Part shown: positions 34,197 through 43,182 of the stretch, in pieces | Layout: the number at the start of each line of letters is the position of its first letter | How positions within the stretch are numbered: position 1 is the stretch's first letter | Source: JASLBX01 sp036373915 | Lineage (GTDB): Bacteria > Actinomycetota > Actinomycetes > Jiangellales > Jiangellaceae | NCBI GenBank assembly: GCA_036373915.1 | Contig: DASUUU010000082.1 | Location: 1 to 64,000 of the forward strand | Length of the DNA: 64,000 nt | Direction of reading: 5' to 3' | Made by a program: the position numbers and the translations under genes | Notes under the pieces: model-generated | Database searches by the model: none | What the model was told of the DNA's origin: nothing | Seen by the model: the letters and a program-made list of their open reading frames with translations, nothing else

Positions 34197-35216
34197 ATGC
34201 CCATCGCCACCCCCGACAAGTACGCCGAGATGCTCGACCGCGCGAAGGACAATGCCTACGCCTTTCCGGCTATCAACGTCACGTCGTCGCAGACGCTGAG
34301 CGCGGCGCTGCGGGGCCTTGCCGAGGCCGAGAGCGACGGCATCATCCAGGTCTCGACAGGCGGTGCAGAGTTCTGGTCCGGCGCGACCATCAAAGACATG
34401 GTCGCCGGTGCCGTTGCCATGGCCGAGTACGCCAAGGTCGTGGCCGAGAAGTACCCGGTCACCGTGGCCCTCCACACCGACCACTGCCCGAAGGACAAGC
34501 TGGACGGGTTCATGCGCCCGCTGCTGGAGATCTCCAAGGAGCGGGTCAGCCGAGGCGAGGACCCGCTGTACCAGTCGCACATGTGGGACGGCTCGGCCGT
34601 GCCGCTGGACGAGAACATCGACATCGCCGACGAGCTCCTCGAGAAGTCGGCGCAGGCCAAGGCCATCATGGAAATGGAGATCGGCGTGGTCGGCGGCGAG
34701 GAGGACGGCATCGTCGGCGAGATGAACGAAAAGCTCTACTCGACGACCGGTGACGCGCTCGCTGTCGCGGAGCGGCTCGGTCTCGGTGAACGTGGCCGGT
34801 ATCTGCTGGCCGCGACGTTCGGCAACGTGCACGGGGTGTACAAGCCGGGCCACGTCAAGCTCCGCCCGCCGGTCCTCGACGACATCCAGAAGGCGGTCGG
34901 GGAGAAGTACGGCAAGGAGAAGCCCTTCGCGCTGGTGTTCCACGGGGGTTCGGGTTCCGCACTCGAGGAGATACACGAGGCGATCGACTACGGCGTGGTC
35001 AAGATGAACATTGACACCGACACCCAGTACGCGTTCACCCGTCCCATCGCCGCCCACATGTTCCAGAACTACGACGGCGTGCTCAAGGTGGACGGCGAGG
35101 TCGGCAGCAAGAAGGCGTACGACCCGCGGTCGTACGGCAAGGCGGGCGAAGCCGGAATGGCAGCGCGGGTCACGAAGGCCTGCGAAGAACTCCGGTCGGC
35201 AGGCCATAAGATCTAG
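34197..35216 (+). CDS. fba: Fructose-1,6-bisphosphate aldolase, class II
   Basis: A 339-aa protein of the long class II type. The zinc-binding TVALHTDHCPKDKLDG, the glycine-rich FGNVHGVYKPG and the phosphate-site FHGGSGSALEEI are all present. It cleaves fructose-1,6-bisphosphate to DHAP and glyceraldehyde-3-P. ATG 34197 has GGGAG in front. In many actinobacteria fba lies close to pyrE and the SpoU gene; here about 19 kb of Liv and PTS genes separate them. Confidence 0.97.
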   Translation: MPIATPDKYAEMLDRAKDNAYAFPAINVTSSQTLSAALRGLAEAESDGIIQVSTGGAEFWSGATIKDMVAGAVAMAEYAKVVAEKYPVTVALHTDHCPKDKLDGFMRPLLEISKERVSRGEDPLYQSHMWDGSAVPLDENIDIADELLEKSAQAKAIMEMEIGVVGGEEDGIVGEMNEKLYSTTGDALAVAERLGLGERGRYLLAATFGNVHGVYKPGHVKLRPPVLDDIQKAVGEKYGKEKPFALVFHGGSGSALEEIHEAIDYGVVKMNIDTDTQYAFTRPIAAHMFQNYDGVLKVDGEVGSKKAYDPRSYGKAGEAGMAARVTKACEELRSAGHKI

Positions 35217-35351
35217 GCGCTGGGCGCCGCCGAGTGCCAGTGACCCGACCAGGCACCGGCGCTCCGGAGGCAACTCCGCCGACAGTTGCATTCATGCAGG
35301 CAGGTGCACAGCATCCGAGACACCACTACCCCCTTGCATACGTGCCTGGCG

Positions 35352-35360
35352 TTATCCACA
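35352..35360 (+). promoter_or_regulatory. TTATCCACA box upstream of the HTH-GNAT gene
   Basis: A perfect TTATCCACA nonamer, preceded by G as in the first copy (22497), with 53 nt to the GTG start. The 35217-35413 gap also holds a loose direct repeat, TTGCATTCATGCAGG and TTGCATACGTGCCTGG. Confidence 0.45.
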
Positions 35361-35413
35361 CGGCGTCATGAGCGTCCTGCCGTGTCCGCACGGGCGTGGA
35401 AAGGATATGCCGG

Positions 35414-36093
35414 GTGGACATCTCGGATCTTGGTGCCTGCCTGCGCGCGCTCCGACGCCGGGCCGATCTGAGCCAGCGAGAACTGGCGCAGCGGGCCGGA
35501 ATACCGCCGAGCACCGTGTCACGCCTCGAGTCAGGGGACGTATTGAATCCACGGCTCCAGACACTGCGACGGATCGCGGAGGCCGCCGATTGCGAGCTGA
35601 TGATCTCGCCCAAGGCGACCACCGAATCGACATCAGGATCACAGGCACCGGACTCGATCAAATCAGCAGCCACGCGGCTCGAGCCGGTCCCAGACGACCA
35701 CGTCGCTGACCAGCGTGGCCGGCGCTACCCCGCCCATCTTGACGGTTCGGACGACATTTTCGGCACCGCCTGGAACAGGACCGTGCGAGATGCACGCGAC
35801 GATGCTGTCGCTCATCTGGCCGCGCAGGTCTGGCCGCCACTGAGTCACTGGCCGGGCCGACCCGCGGACGCCATCGTCGGTGGCCTGGCCGTCGAGTCCG
35901 GATGGCGTGGGATCGGCATCGAGGAGAAACTGCTCGGGGCGCTAAGGGACGAGATCGCTGGTCGTGATTTCAGCGAAGTAGTAATGATCGGTACCGCCGG
36001 GGAGACGCGCCTCGCCTTCTAGCGCATGGCTTCCGCCTCGTGTCGAGGGTCGCCACGACCTTCAGCATCGACCTTGACGTACTTGATACGTGA
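35414..36093 (+). pseudogene. HTH-GNAT fusion with a premature stop and frameshift
   Basis: The open frame runs from GTG 35414 (AAGG in front) to TAG 36020-36022, 202 aa. Residues 4-60 are an XRE HTH (LRRRADLSQRELAQRAGI, STVSRLESGDVLNPRLQTL). The C-terminal third reads like an acetyltransferase: GGLAVESGWRGIGIEEKLLGAL (acetyl-CoA loop) and VVMIGTAGETRLAF, where the GNAT fold is cut off just before its usual FYxxxGF strand. If TAG were TAC and one G were restored at 36029, the text continues RMGFRLVSRVATTF and on to TGA 36091-36093, exactly the missing end. The gene is therefore probably an inactivated or shortened regulator-acetyltransferase; the HTH part may still work. Confidence 0.75.
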
Positions 36094-36153
36094 CGACTAT
36101 CAACACAATTGGAGGCCGCCAAGATCGTCCCCTGCAGCGGTCTCGGCGGCCTC
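36083..36153. promoter_or_regulatory. Inverted repeats after the HTH-GNAT gene
   Basis: TTGATA (36083-36088) and TATCAA (36098-36103) form a nine-spaced operator-like inverted repeat. GAGGCCGCC (36112-36120) and GGCGGCCTC (36145-36153) form a 9-bp hairpin that may terminate the upstream gene. The remaining 155 nt up to the next gene show only its ribosome site. Confidence 0.4.
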
Positions 36154-36308
36154 GCTATCTCTATGATGCCCTGATTTCGCGGAATATGCGCCCCCGTTTC
36201 CAAGGAATTCGTCGCCCGGCCACCGGTTGGCGCCCGCAAGGTCGGTTGCCTCGTCCGGCTGACGGGCGCAGGCTGGACTGATAGGACCAGCCAGCAAGGA
36301 GGGTCGGC

Positions 36309-36569
36309 ATGGCCACATGTGAGGTCTGCGGCAACGACTACTACCTGTCGTTCGAGGTTCACACCGTAGGAGGCAACGTCCACACGTTCGACTCGTTCGA
36401 GTGCGCCGTCCACCGACTGGCGCCGGTATGCGAACACTGCCGGTGCCGGATCATAGGTCACGGAGTCGAGGTATCTGGACGGTTCTACTGCAGCGCGCAT
36501 TGCGCTCGGTCCGAAGATCACGAGCAGGGTCACCAGATCCGTGATGCGGTGGGGTCGCATCCCGGCTGA
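36309..36569 (+). CDS. Small Cys-rich, probably zinc-binding protein
   Basis: A protein of 86 aa with a very strong ribosome site (AAGGAGGG). It has CEVCGNDYY at the start, CAVH, CEHCRCRI and FYCSAHCA, giving nine Cys and several His arranged as CxxC-...-CxxH-...-CxxC-...-CxxxC, enough for two zinc sites of a zinc-ribbon or treble-clef type. No known enzyme domain is present. Similar orphan proteins are common in actinobacteria. It lies alone, 89 nt before purA. Function unknown. Confidence 0.8.
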   Translation: MATCEVCGNDYYLSFEVHTVGGNVHTFDSFECAVHRLAPVCEHCRCRIIGHGVEVSGRFYCSAHCARSEDHEQGHQIRDAVGSHPG

Positions 36570-36658
36570 GCTCGTGCCGAGTGCGGCTCCGGTACTCTCG
36601 GCGGCGGACCAGCAGCCGGACCGGACCCGAGCTGACCTGACTTCAAAGGGGTGCATGC

Positions 36659-37993
36659 GTGCCCGCAATAGTGCTCATCGGCGCTCAGTGGGGCGACGAA
36701 GGGAAGGGCAAGGCCACCGACCTACTCGGCGGGCGCAAGGCCGTCGAACGAGCGGGCGGCGGGCTCAGCGTCGTTGACTATGTCGTCAAGTTCAATGGCG
36801 GCAACAATGCCGGCCACACCGTGGTGATCGGTGACGAGCGGTACGCGCTCCACTTGTTGCCTTCGGGCATCCTCACGCCAGGGGTCGTACCGGTGATCGC
36901 CAACGGCGTGGTCATCGACCTCGGCGTGCTGTTCGACGAGATCGACGCGCTCGAGGCTCGTGGCGTCGACACCTCACGCCTGGTCGTCAGCGCCAACGCG
37001 CACATCATTCCGCCCTACAACCGCACCCTGGACAAGGTGACCGAGCGATTCCTCGGCAAGCGCCGCATCGGCACGACCGGCCGTGGCATCGGCCCGACCT
37101 ACGCGGACAAGATGAGCCGGGTCGGGATCAGAGTCCAGGACCTGTTCGACGAGAAGATCCTCGGCCAGAAGGTCGAGGGCGCGCTCGAGATCAAGAACCA
37201 GGTACTGACGAAGATCTACAACCGCCGAGCGGTGACCGTGGACGAAGTCGTCGACGACCTCCTCACCTGCGCGGCCCGGCTCGAGCCGATGGTGGCGGAT
37301 ACGGCACTGCTCCTCAACGATGCCCTCGACGAGGGCAACACAGTGCTTTTCGAGGCCGGCCAGGCGACCATGCTGGACGTCGACCACGGCACGTATCCGT
37401 TCGTGACCTCGTCGAACGCTACGGCGGGTGGCGCCTGTACAGGTGCCGGCGTCCCGCCGAATCGGATCGACCGGGTGATCGCGGTGGTGAAGGCCTACAC
37501 GACACGGGTCGGCGAGGGCCCGTTCCCCACCGAGCTCCTCGACGCGGACGGGGATCGCCTTCGCGACGCGGGCGGCGAGTACGGGACGACGACCGGCCGG
37601 CCCCGCCGCTGCGGCTGGTACGACGCGCCGATCGCCCGTTACACGGCACGGATCAACGGAGTGACCGATTTCGTTCTGACCAAGCTCGACACGCTGACCG
37701 GATGGGAGCGGATTCCCGTATGCGTCGCGTACGACGTCGACGGCAAGCAGGTGAACGAGGTCCCCATGACCCAGACCGAGTTCCACCACGCCAAGCCGAT
37801 CTACGAGTTCCTCGACGGATGGGACGAGGACATCAGCGGGGCGCGTGAGCTCGGCGACCTGCCCGCGAGCGCGCAGGCGTACGTCAAGGCCATCGAGGAC
37901 CTCAGCAGCGCTCGGATAAGTGTGATCGGCGTAGGCCCCGGTCGTGACCAGGCGGTCGTGGTCCACGAGCTCCTGCCGCCTCTCCTAAGCTGA
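36659..37993 (+). CDS. purA: Adenylosuccinate synthetase
   Basis: The protein has 444 aa. The GTP-binding start IGAQWGDEGKGKATD, the catalytic His region NGGNNAGHTVV and the signature RRIGTTGRGIGPTYADK are all present. It joins IMP and aspartate to adenylosuccinate in AMP synthesis. GTG 36659 sits behind AAAGGGG. It carries a short insertion (RKAVERAGGGLSV) in the first 35 residues, making it slightly longer than most bacterial PurA. purD follows after six bases. Confidence 0.97.
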   Translation: MPAIVLIGAQWGDEGKGKATDLLGGRKAVERAGGGLSVVDYVVKFNGGNNAGHTVVIGDERYALHLLPSGILTPGVVPVIANGVVIDLGVLFDEIDALEARGVDTSRLVVSANAHIIPPYNRTLDKVTERFLGKRRIGTTGRGIGPTYADKMSRVGIRVQDLFDEKILGQKVEGALEIKNQVLTKIYNRRAVTVDEVVDDLLTCAARLEPMVADTALLLNDALDEGNTVLFEAGQATMLDVDHGTYPFVTSSNATAGGACTGAGVPPNRIDRVIAVVKAYTTRVGEGPFPTELLDADGDRLRDAGGEYGTTTGRPRRCGWYDAPIARYTARINGVTDFVLTKLDTLTGWERIPVCVAYDVDGKQVNEVPMTQTEFHHAKPIYEFLDGWDEDISGARELGDLPASAQAYVKAIEDLSSARISVIGVGPGRDQAVVVHELLPPLLS

Positions 37994-37999
37994 GGGCTC

Positions 38000-39271
38000 G
38001 TGAAGACCTTGGTTGTCGGCTCCGGTGCTCGTGAGCACGCCCTCGTTCGCGGGCTCTTGCGAGACCCCGGCGTCACAGAGGTGCATGCGGCGCCTGGCAA
38101 CGCCGGCATCGCATCCGACGCCACGGCAACGCATCCAGTCGATGCCAACGACCCTGCCGCCGTCGCCGACCTGGCCCAGCGACTCTCGGCCGACCTTGTC
38201 GTGATCGGCCCGGAAGCACCCCTGGTGGCCGGTGTCGCAGACGCGGTCCGTGCCAGGGGCATCGCCTGCTTCGGCCCGTCCGCGCCTGCCGCCAGGATCG
38301 AAGGCTCCAAGGCCTTTGCGAAAGAGATCATGGCCGCCGCGGGAGTACCCACCGCGATGGCGGTCGTGTGCGACACCCCTGACGAAGCGGACGCGGCGCT
38401 GGACAGATTCGGCCCGCCGTACGTGGTGAAGGACGACGGCCTGGCGGCGGGTAAGGGCGTCGTCGTGACGCGTGATCGCGACGCCGCGCTCGCGCATGCG
38501 AAGGCCTGCCAGCGGGTCGTCATCGAGGAGTACTTGGACGGACCGGAGATCTCGCTCTTCTGCATCACGGACGGCCAGTCGGTCGTCCCTCTTACGCCGG
38601 CACAGGATTTCAAGCGTGCCTACGACGGCGACCAGGGGCCGAACACGGGTGGGATGGGTGCGTACACGCCGCTGCCGTGGGCGCCGGGCAACCTGGTGCC
38701 CGACGTGCTCGAGCGGGTAGTCCAACCGACCATCGACGAACTGCGCCGCCGCGGCACTGCGTACACAGGAGTCCTGTACGCCGGGTTGGCGCTGACCTCC
38801 CGCGGGGTTCGCGTGGTCGAGTTCAACGCCCGGTTCGGCGATCCGGAGACCCAGGCCGTGCTGGCCCGGCTGCAAACACCGCTGGGCGCACTGCTCAATG
38901 CGGCCGCCACCGGCCGGCTGCGCGACCACCAACTGCCGGCCTGGGAGCCAGGATCGGCGGTGACCGTCGTAATCGCATCGTCCGGTTACCCGGCCTCCCC
39001 GCGAGTCGGCGATCCGATCGAAGGACTGGCCGAGGCCGCCGCCGTCGAGGGTGTGGAGATCCTGCACGCCGGTACCCGCATGGACTCCTCGGGAACTCTG
39101 GTCAGCAGCGGCGGGCGGGTCCTGTCGGTCACCGCAGTCGGGCCCGACCTGGGGCTGGCCCGCGATCGGGCGTACGCGGCAGCCGCGAGGGTGCGGCTGG
39201 CCGGCAGCCATTTCCGGACCGACATCGGACGCGACGCCCTGCTCGGCCACGTCCACGTGCCGACCCGCTGA
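38000..39271 (+). CDS. purD: Phosphoribosylamine-glycine ligase (GAR synthetase)
   Basis: The protein has 423 aa. It starts KTLVVGSGAREHALVRGL, the PurD N-domain, followed by an ATP-grasp domain with PYVVKDDGLAAGKGVVV and the metal-binding EFNARFGDPETQ. It makes GAR from phosphoribosylamine, glycine and ATP. GTG 38000 is six bases after the purA stop, so the two are cotranscribed. Confidence 0.97.
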   Translation: MKTLVVGSGAREHALVRGLLRDPGVTEVHAAPGNAGIASDATATHPVDANDPAAVADLAQRLSADLVVIGPEAPLVAGVADAVRARGIACFGPSAPAARIEGSKAFAKEIMAAAGVPTAMAVVCDTPDEADAALDRFGPPYVVKDDGLAAGKGVVVTRDRDAALAHAKACQRVVIEEYLDGPEISLFCITDGQSVVPLTPAQDFKRAYDGDQGPNTGGMGAYTPLPWAPGNLVPDVLERVVQPTIDELRRRGTAYTGVLYAGLALTSRGVRVVEFNARFGDPETQAVLARLQTPLGALLNAAATGRLRDHQLPAWEPGSAVTVVIASSGYPASPRVGDPIEGLAEAAAVEGVEILHAGTRMDSSGTLVSSGGRVLSVTAVGPDLGLARDRAYAAAARVRLAGSHFRTDIGRDALLGHVHVPTR

Positions 39272-39414
39272 CCTCAAAGCCACCTTCACCAGTTCTCCGC
39301 AGTGTTCGCCCTGCCGGCTTTGCCGTGCTGAAATCACGTGGCCACTGGCGCCCACATTCACTACCGTTAGTGTCTTCAGGATGTTGTGAAGATTGTGTGA
39401 TGTCGGGAGCGCGC

Positions 39415-40260
39415 ATGGCGACGGAGACGCGGATCTACCACAAGTCGCGGCAAGGGCCGGTCGAACGGCCCGTGTCTCGCTCCGGATGGAAGGTGGCCGC
39501 CCGGGAGGCGGCACTCATCGGTGTCGCCGCGCTGCTCTACTCTCTCGTCCGCGGATTGACGAACGACCGGGTCGAGGCCGCCTTCGCGAACTCGGAACGG
39601 GTCATTTCCTTTGAGCGCCGGCTCGGGCTGTTCGTCGAGACCGACCTTCAGTCGTTCGCGCTGCGGTCCGACGTGGTGCTCGCGATCGTCAACGCCATCT
39701 ACATCGCCTACTGGCCGTTGGTGTTCGGCACCCTCGCCTGGCTGCTCGTCCGGCGTCCGCGAATCTACCCGCTGTTCCGCAACGCGATCCTGGCCTCCGG
39801 CGCGCTCAGCCTCGTTGTCTTCGCGCTGTTCCCGCTCGCACCGCCGCGGTTCGTACCCGAGTACGGCTTTGTGGACACGATCGCCCGAGAGTCGGCGGGA
39901 TATCGCAGCTTCAACGCCTCGCCGCTGGTGAACGAGTACGCGGCGATGCCGAGCCTGCACTTCGGCTGGGTGCTGCTGCTGGCGATCGCCGTGGCAACGG
40001 TCGTGCTGAACCCCTATGTCAGGGCGGTCGCCTTCGCCGTGCCACCGTTGATGTTCGCGGCGATCGTGCTCACCGGCAATCACTACGTCGTCGACGGGTT
40101 CGCCGGTGGGGCCATCGTGCTGACGGGCTTGTGGATGGCCGTGGCCTTGCGGAAGCGCCGAACCAACCGGATTTTGCCGGAGAGGGGGTTGCCGGAGAGC
40201 TTTGCCCGGCCAACGGACACTGATATGCACGCGAAAGATCCGCACTACCCGTACCCCTAG
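39415..40260 (+). CDS. PAP2-like membrane phosphatase/transferase (inositol phosphoceramide synthase-like)
   Basis: About 281 aa from ATG 39415 (GGGAG at the right distance; ATG 39400 is also in frame). There are six membrane segments, with the PAP2 motifs PSLHFGW and NHYVVDGFAGG in the last part. The first PAP2 motif (KxxxxxxRP) is missing, as in the Aur1-like PAP2_3 subgroup found in actinobacteria, some of which transfer phospho-head groups in phosphatidylinositol-type lipid metabolism. The N-terminal 40 residues are basic and cytoplasmic. It lies between purD and an ECF sigma gene; an envelope role is plausible but unproven. Confidence 0.85.
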   Translation: MATETRIYHKSRQGPVERPVSRSGWKVAAREAALIGVAALLYSLVRGLTNDRVEAAFANSERVISFERRLGLFVETDLQSFALRSDVVLAIVNAIYIAYWPLVFGTLAWLLVRRPRIYPLFRNAILASGALSLVVFALFPLAPPRFVPEYGFVDTIARESAGYRSFNASPLVNEYAAMPSLHFGWVLLLAIAVATVVLNPYVRAVAFAVPPLMFAAIVLTGNHYVVDGFAGGAIVLTGLWMAVALRKRRTNRILPERGLPESFARPTDTDMHAKDPHYPYP

Positions 40261-40283
40261 GCCCCGGTTCGAGCGATTACCTA

Positions 40284-40299
40284 GGCAGACCGGTCTGCC
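40284..40299. promoter_or_regulatory. 16-bp perfect palindrome before the sigma factor gene
   Basis: GGCAGACCGGTCTGCC, 24 nt before the sigma factor ATG and 24 nt after the PAP2 stop. It may be an operator for a dimeric regulator of the sigma gene. The lack of a loop argues against a terminator. Confidence 0.5.
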
Positions 40300-40323
40300 G
40301 AACACGAAGGGTGCAGCGAGCGG

Positions 40324-40923
40324 ATGGCCCGCCGCGACAAGCCGACGACTCCCGACGGGGAGGCGTTCGAGACACTGCTCGCTGCGACGCATTCGAATGC
40401 ACCCTGGGCGTTCGAGCGGCTGTTCACCACATATGCGCCGCGGGTTCGCGCTTACGTGCGGGCCCGCGGCTCCGCGGAGCCCGAAGAGCTGACCAATGAC
40501 GTGTTTCTCGCCGTCTTCAACTCGCTCCGCGGGTTCAGCGGCGACGAGGCGGCGTTCCGATCGTGGATCTTCACCATCGCGCGCAACCGCCTGATCGACG
40601 AGCGGCGGCGCCTTGACCGCCGGGTCGTGACGGTGTCCGTCGGCGCAGCCGGTGCGCACGATGCCGTCGGCGGTGATGTCGAGGCCGAAGCCCTGGTGAA
40701 CATCACCAGCGACTGGGTCGCGGATCAGCTTGCCAAACTCTCTCCTGACCAGCGCGACGTCCTTCTGCTGCGCATCGTCGCCGACTGCACTATCGACCAG
40801 ATCGCCCGGATCCTCGGCAAGCGGCCGGGAGCGGTCAAGGCCTTGCAGCGGCGAGGGCTTGCGGCGCTGAGGGCGATTCTTAACCGCGAAGGCGTACCCC
40901 TGGACCAGCCTGCCGACGTTTAG
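40324..40923 (+). CDS. ECF (group 4) RNA polymerase sigma factor
   Basis: The product is 199 aa. Region 2 reads AFERLFTTYAPRVRAYVRAR through FRSWIFTIARNRLIDERRR; region 4 reads LSPDQRDVLLLRIVADCTIDQIARILGKRPGAVKALQRRGLAAL. There is no extra C-terminal domain. It would direct RNA polymerase to a small regulon, probably of envelope genes. The next gene starts within a base of its stop and encodes a one-TM protein that is the likely regulator. A perfect palindrome lies upstream. Confidence 0.93.
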   Translation: MARRDKPTTPDGEAFETLLAATHSNAPWAFERLFTTYAPRVRAYVRARGSAEPEELTNDVFLAVFNSLRGFSGDEAAFRSWIFTIARNRLIDERRRLDRRVVTVSVGAAGAHDAVGGDVEAEALVNITSDWVADQLAKLSPDQRDVLLLRIVADCTIDQIARILGKRPGAVKALQRRGLAALRAILNREGVPLDQPADV

Positions 40924-40932
40924 GTGATTGAG

Positions 40933-41652
40933 ATGCGTACCGAATACAGCACCGAGGACCGGCTCGCCGCACTCCTCCACCAGCTCGGCCAGGTCGACGA
41001 CCTGCCCGGGCCGCGAGTGGTGCGTCCCGCGCTCGCTGCCATCTTCGAGCGCGGAATCCCGACCGACGGCACCGGCCCGCTCGGCGCTGACCTGCCGATA
41101 CCTAGGAGACGGAGAATGCTCACAGTACTTGGCACCGCGCTGACCACGCTGACGGGGAAGGTGGTGCTCGGCACGGCGATCGCCGCAGCCGGAGTCGGGG
41201 CGGCTCACTCGTCCGGCGTCGTCGACGTACCCGGCCTGCCCGACAAGGCTCCTGCCGTCGAGAGCCCTGCCGTCGACACGCCCGCGTCGGACCACGCCGT
41301 GGACAGCCCGGGTGGCGGCGACGCGGCGGACGGCCGCGGAGCCGGCAATGACGGCCTCGCACCCGGCGATGCTGGTGTGGACGGCGACGAGGTGTCCGAC
41401 CGCGCGACCAGCGGCGAGCCGCAGGAAGATGGCAGAGAGTTCGGCACCAGCATTGCCGAGGACGCCACCAGTGGCACCCCGGCCGACGGCGCGGTCGGCG
41501 GAACAGACGCCGGGCAACCTGAAACTCCTGCCGGCAACGCCGACACAGCCGACGAGCACGCTCCCGACGAGCTGCCCGCGGGGGGCGGAACGGCCGACGA
41601 GCACCTCCCCGACGGCACTCCGTCCACCGACGCGCCGGTGGACCGGCCCTGA
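40933..41652 (+). CDS. One-TM protein with acidic external tail, probable sigma-factor partner
   Basis: A 239-aa protein from ATG 40933; GTG 40924, directly after the sigma stop, is an alternative start. About 60 cytoplasmic residues with two helices (STEDRLAALLHQLGQ, RVVRPALAAIFERG) end in RRRR, followed by one membrane helix (about residues 63-92) and a 145-residue acidic tail of Asp, Glu, Gly, Pro, Ala and Thr with no Cys. The position suggests an anti-sigma role, but the HxxxCxxC zinc motif of classical ZAS anti-sigma factors is absent. A very similar layout follows ECF genes in other actinobacteria. A strong terminator follows. Confidence 0.8.
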   Translation: MRTEYSTEDRLAALLHQLGQVDDLPGPRVVRPALAAIFERGIPTDGTGPLGADLPIPRRRRMLTVLGTALTTLTGKVVLGTAIAAAGVGAAHSSGVVDVPGLPDKAPAVESPAVDTPASDHAVDSPGGGDAADGRGAGNDGLAPGDAGVDGDEVSDRATSGEPQEDGREFGTSIAEDATSGTPADGAVGGTDAGQPETPAGNADTADEHAPDELPAGGGTADEHLPDGTPSTDAPVDRP

Positions 41653-41694
41653 CAGGCGGGGATCCACACCGACCCTGACGTCCCCCTGGGGCAA

Positions 41695-41731
41695 CTGGCG
41701 GGAAGCAGCCGGGCGTGCTGCTTCCCGCCAG
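41695..41731. terminator. 15-bp perfect hairpin before purB
   Basis: CTGGCGGGAAGCAGC (41695-41709) is perfectly complementary to 41717-41731 with a seven-base loop, 42 nt after the one-TM protein gene. It is followed by GCGCGACAATGA, not by a U-run. It ends 17 nt before the purB start and probably isolates purB from the sigma operon. Confidence 0.75.
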
Positions 41732-41748
41732 TGCGCGACAATGAGCCC

Positions 41749-43182
41749 GTGCCAGACAAACCCGCGATAACTAACGTCCTCGCCAGCCGGTATGCCTCGC
41801 CCGAGCTGATCCGGATCTGGTCTGCCGAGCACAAGGTCGTTCGTGAACGTGAACTCTGGCTCGCGGTACTCAAGGCCCAGCGCGAACTCGGGGTCGCAGT
41901 TCCGGACGGCGCGGTGGTGGCCTACGAGGCCGTTGCCGAGAAGGTCGACCTGGCGAGCATCGCCAGCCGCGAGCGCGTCACCAGGCATGATGTCAAGGCA
42001 CGAATCGAGGAGTTCAACGCCCTCGCCGGGTACGAGTCCGTCCACCAGGGAATGACGAGCCGGGACCTCACCGAGAACGTCGAGCAACTCCTGGTGAAGC
42101 GCTCGCTCGAGCTCATCCGAGATCGCAGCGTCGCTGCGCTTGTCCGGCTCGCGCAACTGGCGGCCGAACACGCCACGGTGGTCATGGCTGGTCGCAGCCA
42201 CAACGTCGCCGCGCAGGCGACGACCCTTGGCAAGCGGTTCGCCTCCGCCGCCGAAGAACTGCTGCTGGCCTACGAGCGGCTCGAGGACCTGCTCGACCGG
42301 TACCCGCTCAGGGGTATCAAGGGTCCGGTAGGCACCGCGCAGGACATGCTCGACCTGCTGGGCGGGAATCCCGAGCGGTTGGCGGAGTTGGAGCGCCGGA
42401 TCGCCGAACATCTCGGCTTCGAACGCGTGCTGACCAGCGTCGGCCAGATCTACCCCCGCTCGCTCGACCATGACGTGCTCTCCGCCCTCGTACAGGTGGC
42501 GGCGGGACCGTCCTCGCTGGCGACCACGATCAGGCTGATGGCCGGCCACGAACTCGTGACCGAAGGCTTCCAGCCCGGGCAAGTCGGCTCGAGTGCCATG
42601 CCGCACAAAATGAACACCCGGTCGTGTGAACGGATCAACGGGCTGGCGGTTGTGTTGCGCGGGTACGCGGCCATGGCGGCCGAGTTGGCGGGCGGGCAGT
42701 GGAACGAAGGGGACGTGTTCTGCTCGGTCGTGCGCCGGGTTGCGTTGCCGGACTCGTTCTTCGCATTGGACGGGCTGTTCGAGACGTTCCTCACCGTTCT
42801 CGACGAGTTCGGCACCTATCCGGCCGTGATCGAACGTGAGCTGAACAGGTACCTGCCCTTCTTGGCGACCACCAAGGTGCTGATGGCCGCCGTGAAGCAA
42901 GGTGTGGGCCGCGAAACGGCTCATGAGGCGATAAGGGAGCACGCGGTCGCCGTCGCGCTCGACATGCGCGAGCGAGGTGCCGAACGCAACGATCTGCTGG
43001 ACCGGTTGGCCGCGGACGATCGGCTCCGCCTCAGCCGCGCCGAACTCGATGCTCTCGTCGGCGAGCCGTTGACGTTCACGGGTGCGACCGGGGCGCAGAT
43101 CGCCGGCATCGTGGCGCGGGTCGAGCAGGTGGCCGCCACCCACCCGGACGCCGCGTCGTACGTCCCATCGCCCATTCTTTGA
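41749..43182 (+). CDS. purB: Adenylosuccinate lyase
   Basis: A protein of 477 aa. The fumarase/aspartase-superfamily signature is QVGSSAMPHKMNTR, with the second catalytic region MAGRSHNVAAQATTLGKR. It acts twice in purine synthesis, on SAICAR and on adenylosuccinate. GTG 41749 gives the usual N-terminus (PAITNVLASRYASPELIRIWS); GTG 41731 would lie in the hairpin. purA, purD, purB and purC all fall in 8 kb here but are interrupted by unrelated genes. Confidence 0.97.
   Translation: MPDKPAITNVLASRYASPELIRIWSAEHKVVRERELWLAVLKAQRELGVAVPDGAVVAYEAVAEKVDLASIASRERVTRHDVKARIEEFNALAGYESVHQGMTSRDLTENVEQLLVKRSLELIRDRSVAALVRLAQLAAEHATVVMAGRSHNVAAQATTLGKRFASAAEELLLAYERLEDLLDRYPLRGIKGPVGTAQDMLDLLGGNPERLAELERRIAEHLGFERVLTSVGQIYPRSLDHDVLSALVQVAAGPSSLATTIRLMAGHELVTEGFQPGQVGSSAMPHKMNTRSCERINGLAVVLRGYAAMAAELAGGQWNEGDVFCSVVRRVALPDSFFALDGLFETFLTVLDEFGTYPAVIERELNRYLPFLATTKVLMAAVKQGVGRETAHEAIREHAVAVALDMRERGAERNDLLDRLAADDRLRLSRAELDALVGEPLTFTGATGAQIAGIVARVEQVAATHPDAASYVPSPIL

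Noticed and set aside
39376..43143. Open minus-strand frame of over 1200 codons antisense to the purB region
   Set aside because: It is the mirror of purB, the sigma factor and PAP2 genes in GC-rich DNA; its composition is typical of a shadow frame and it has no family motif or ribosome site.
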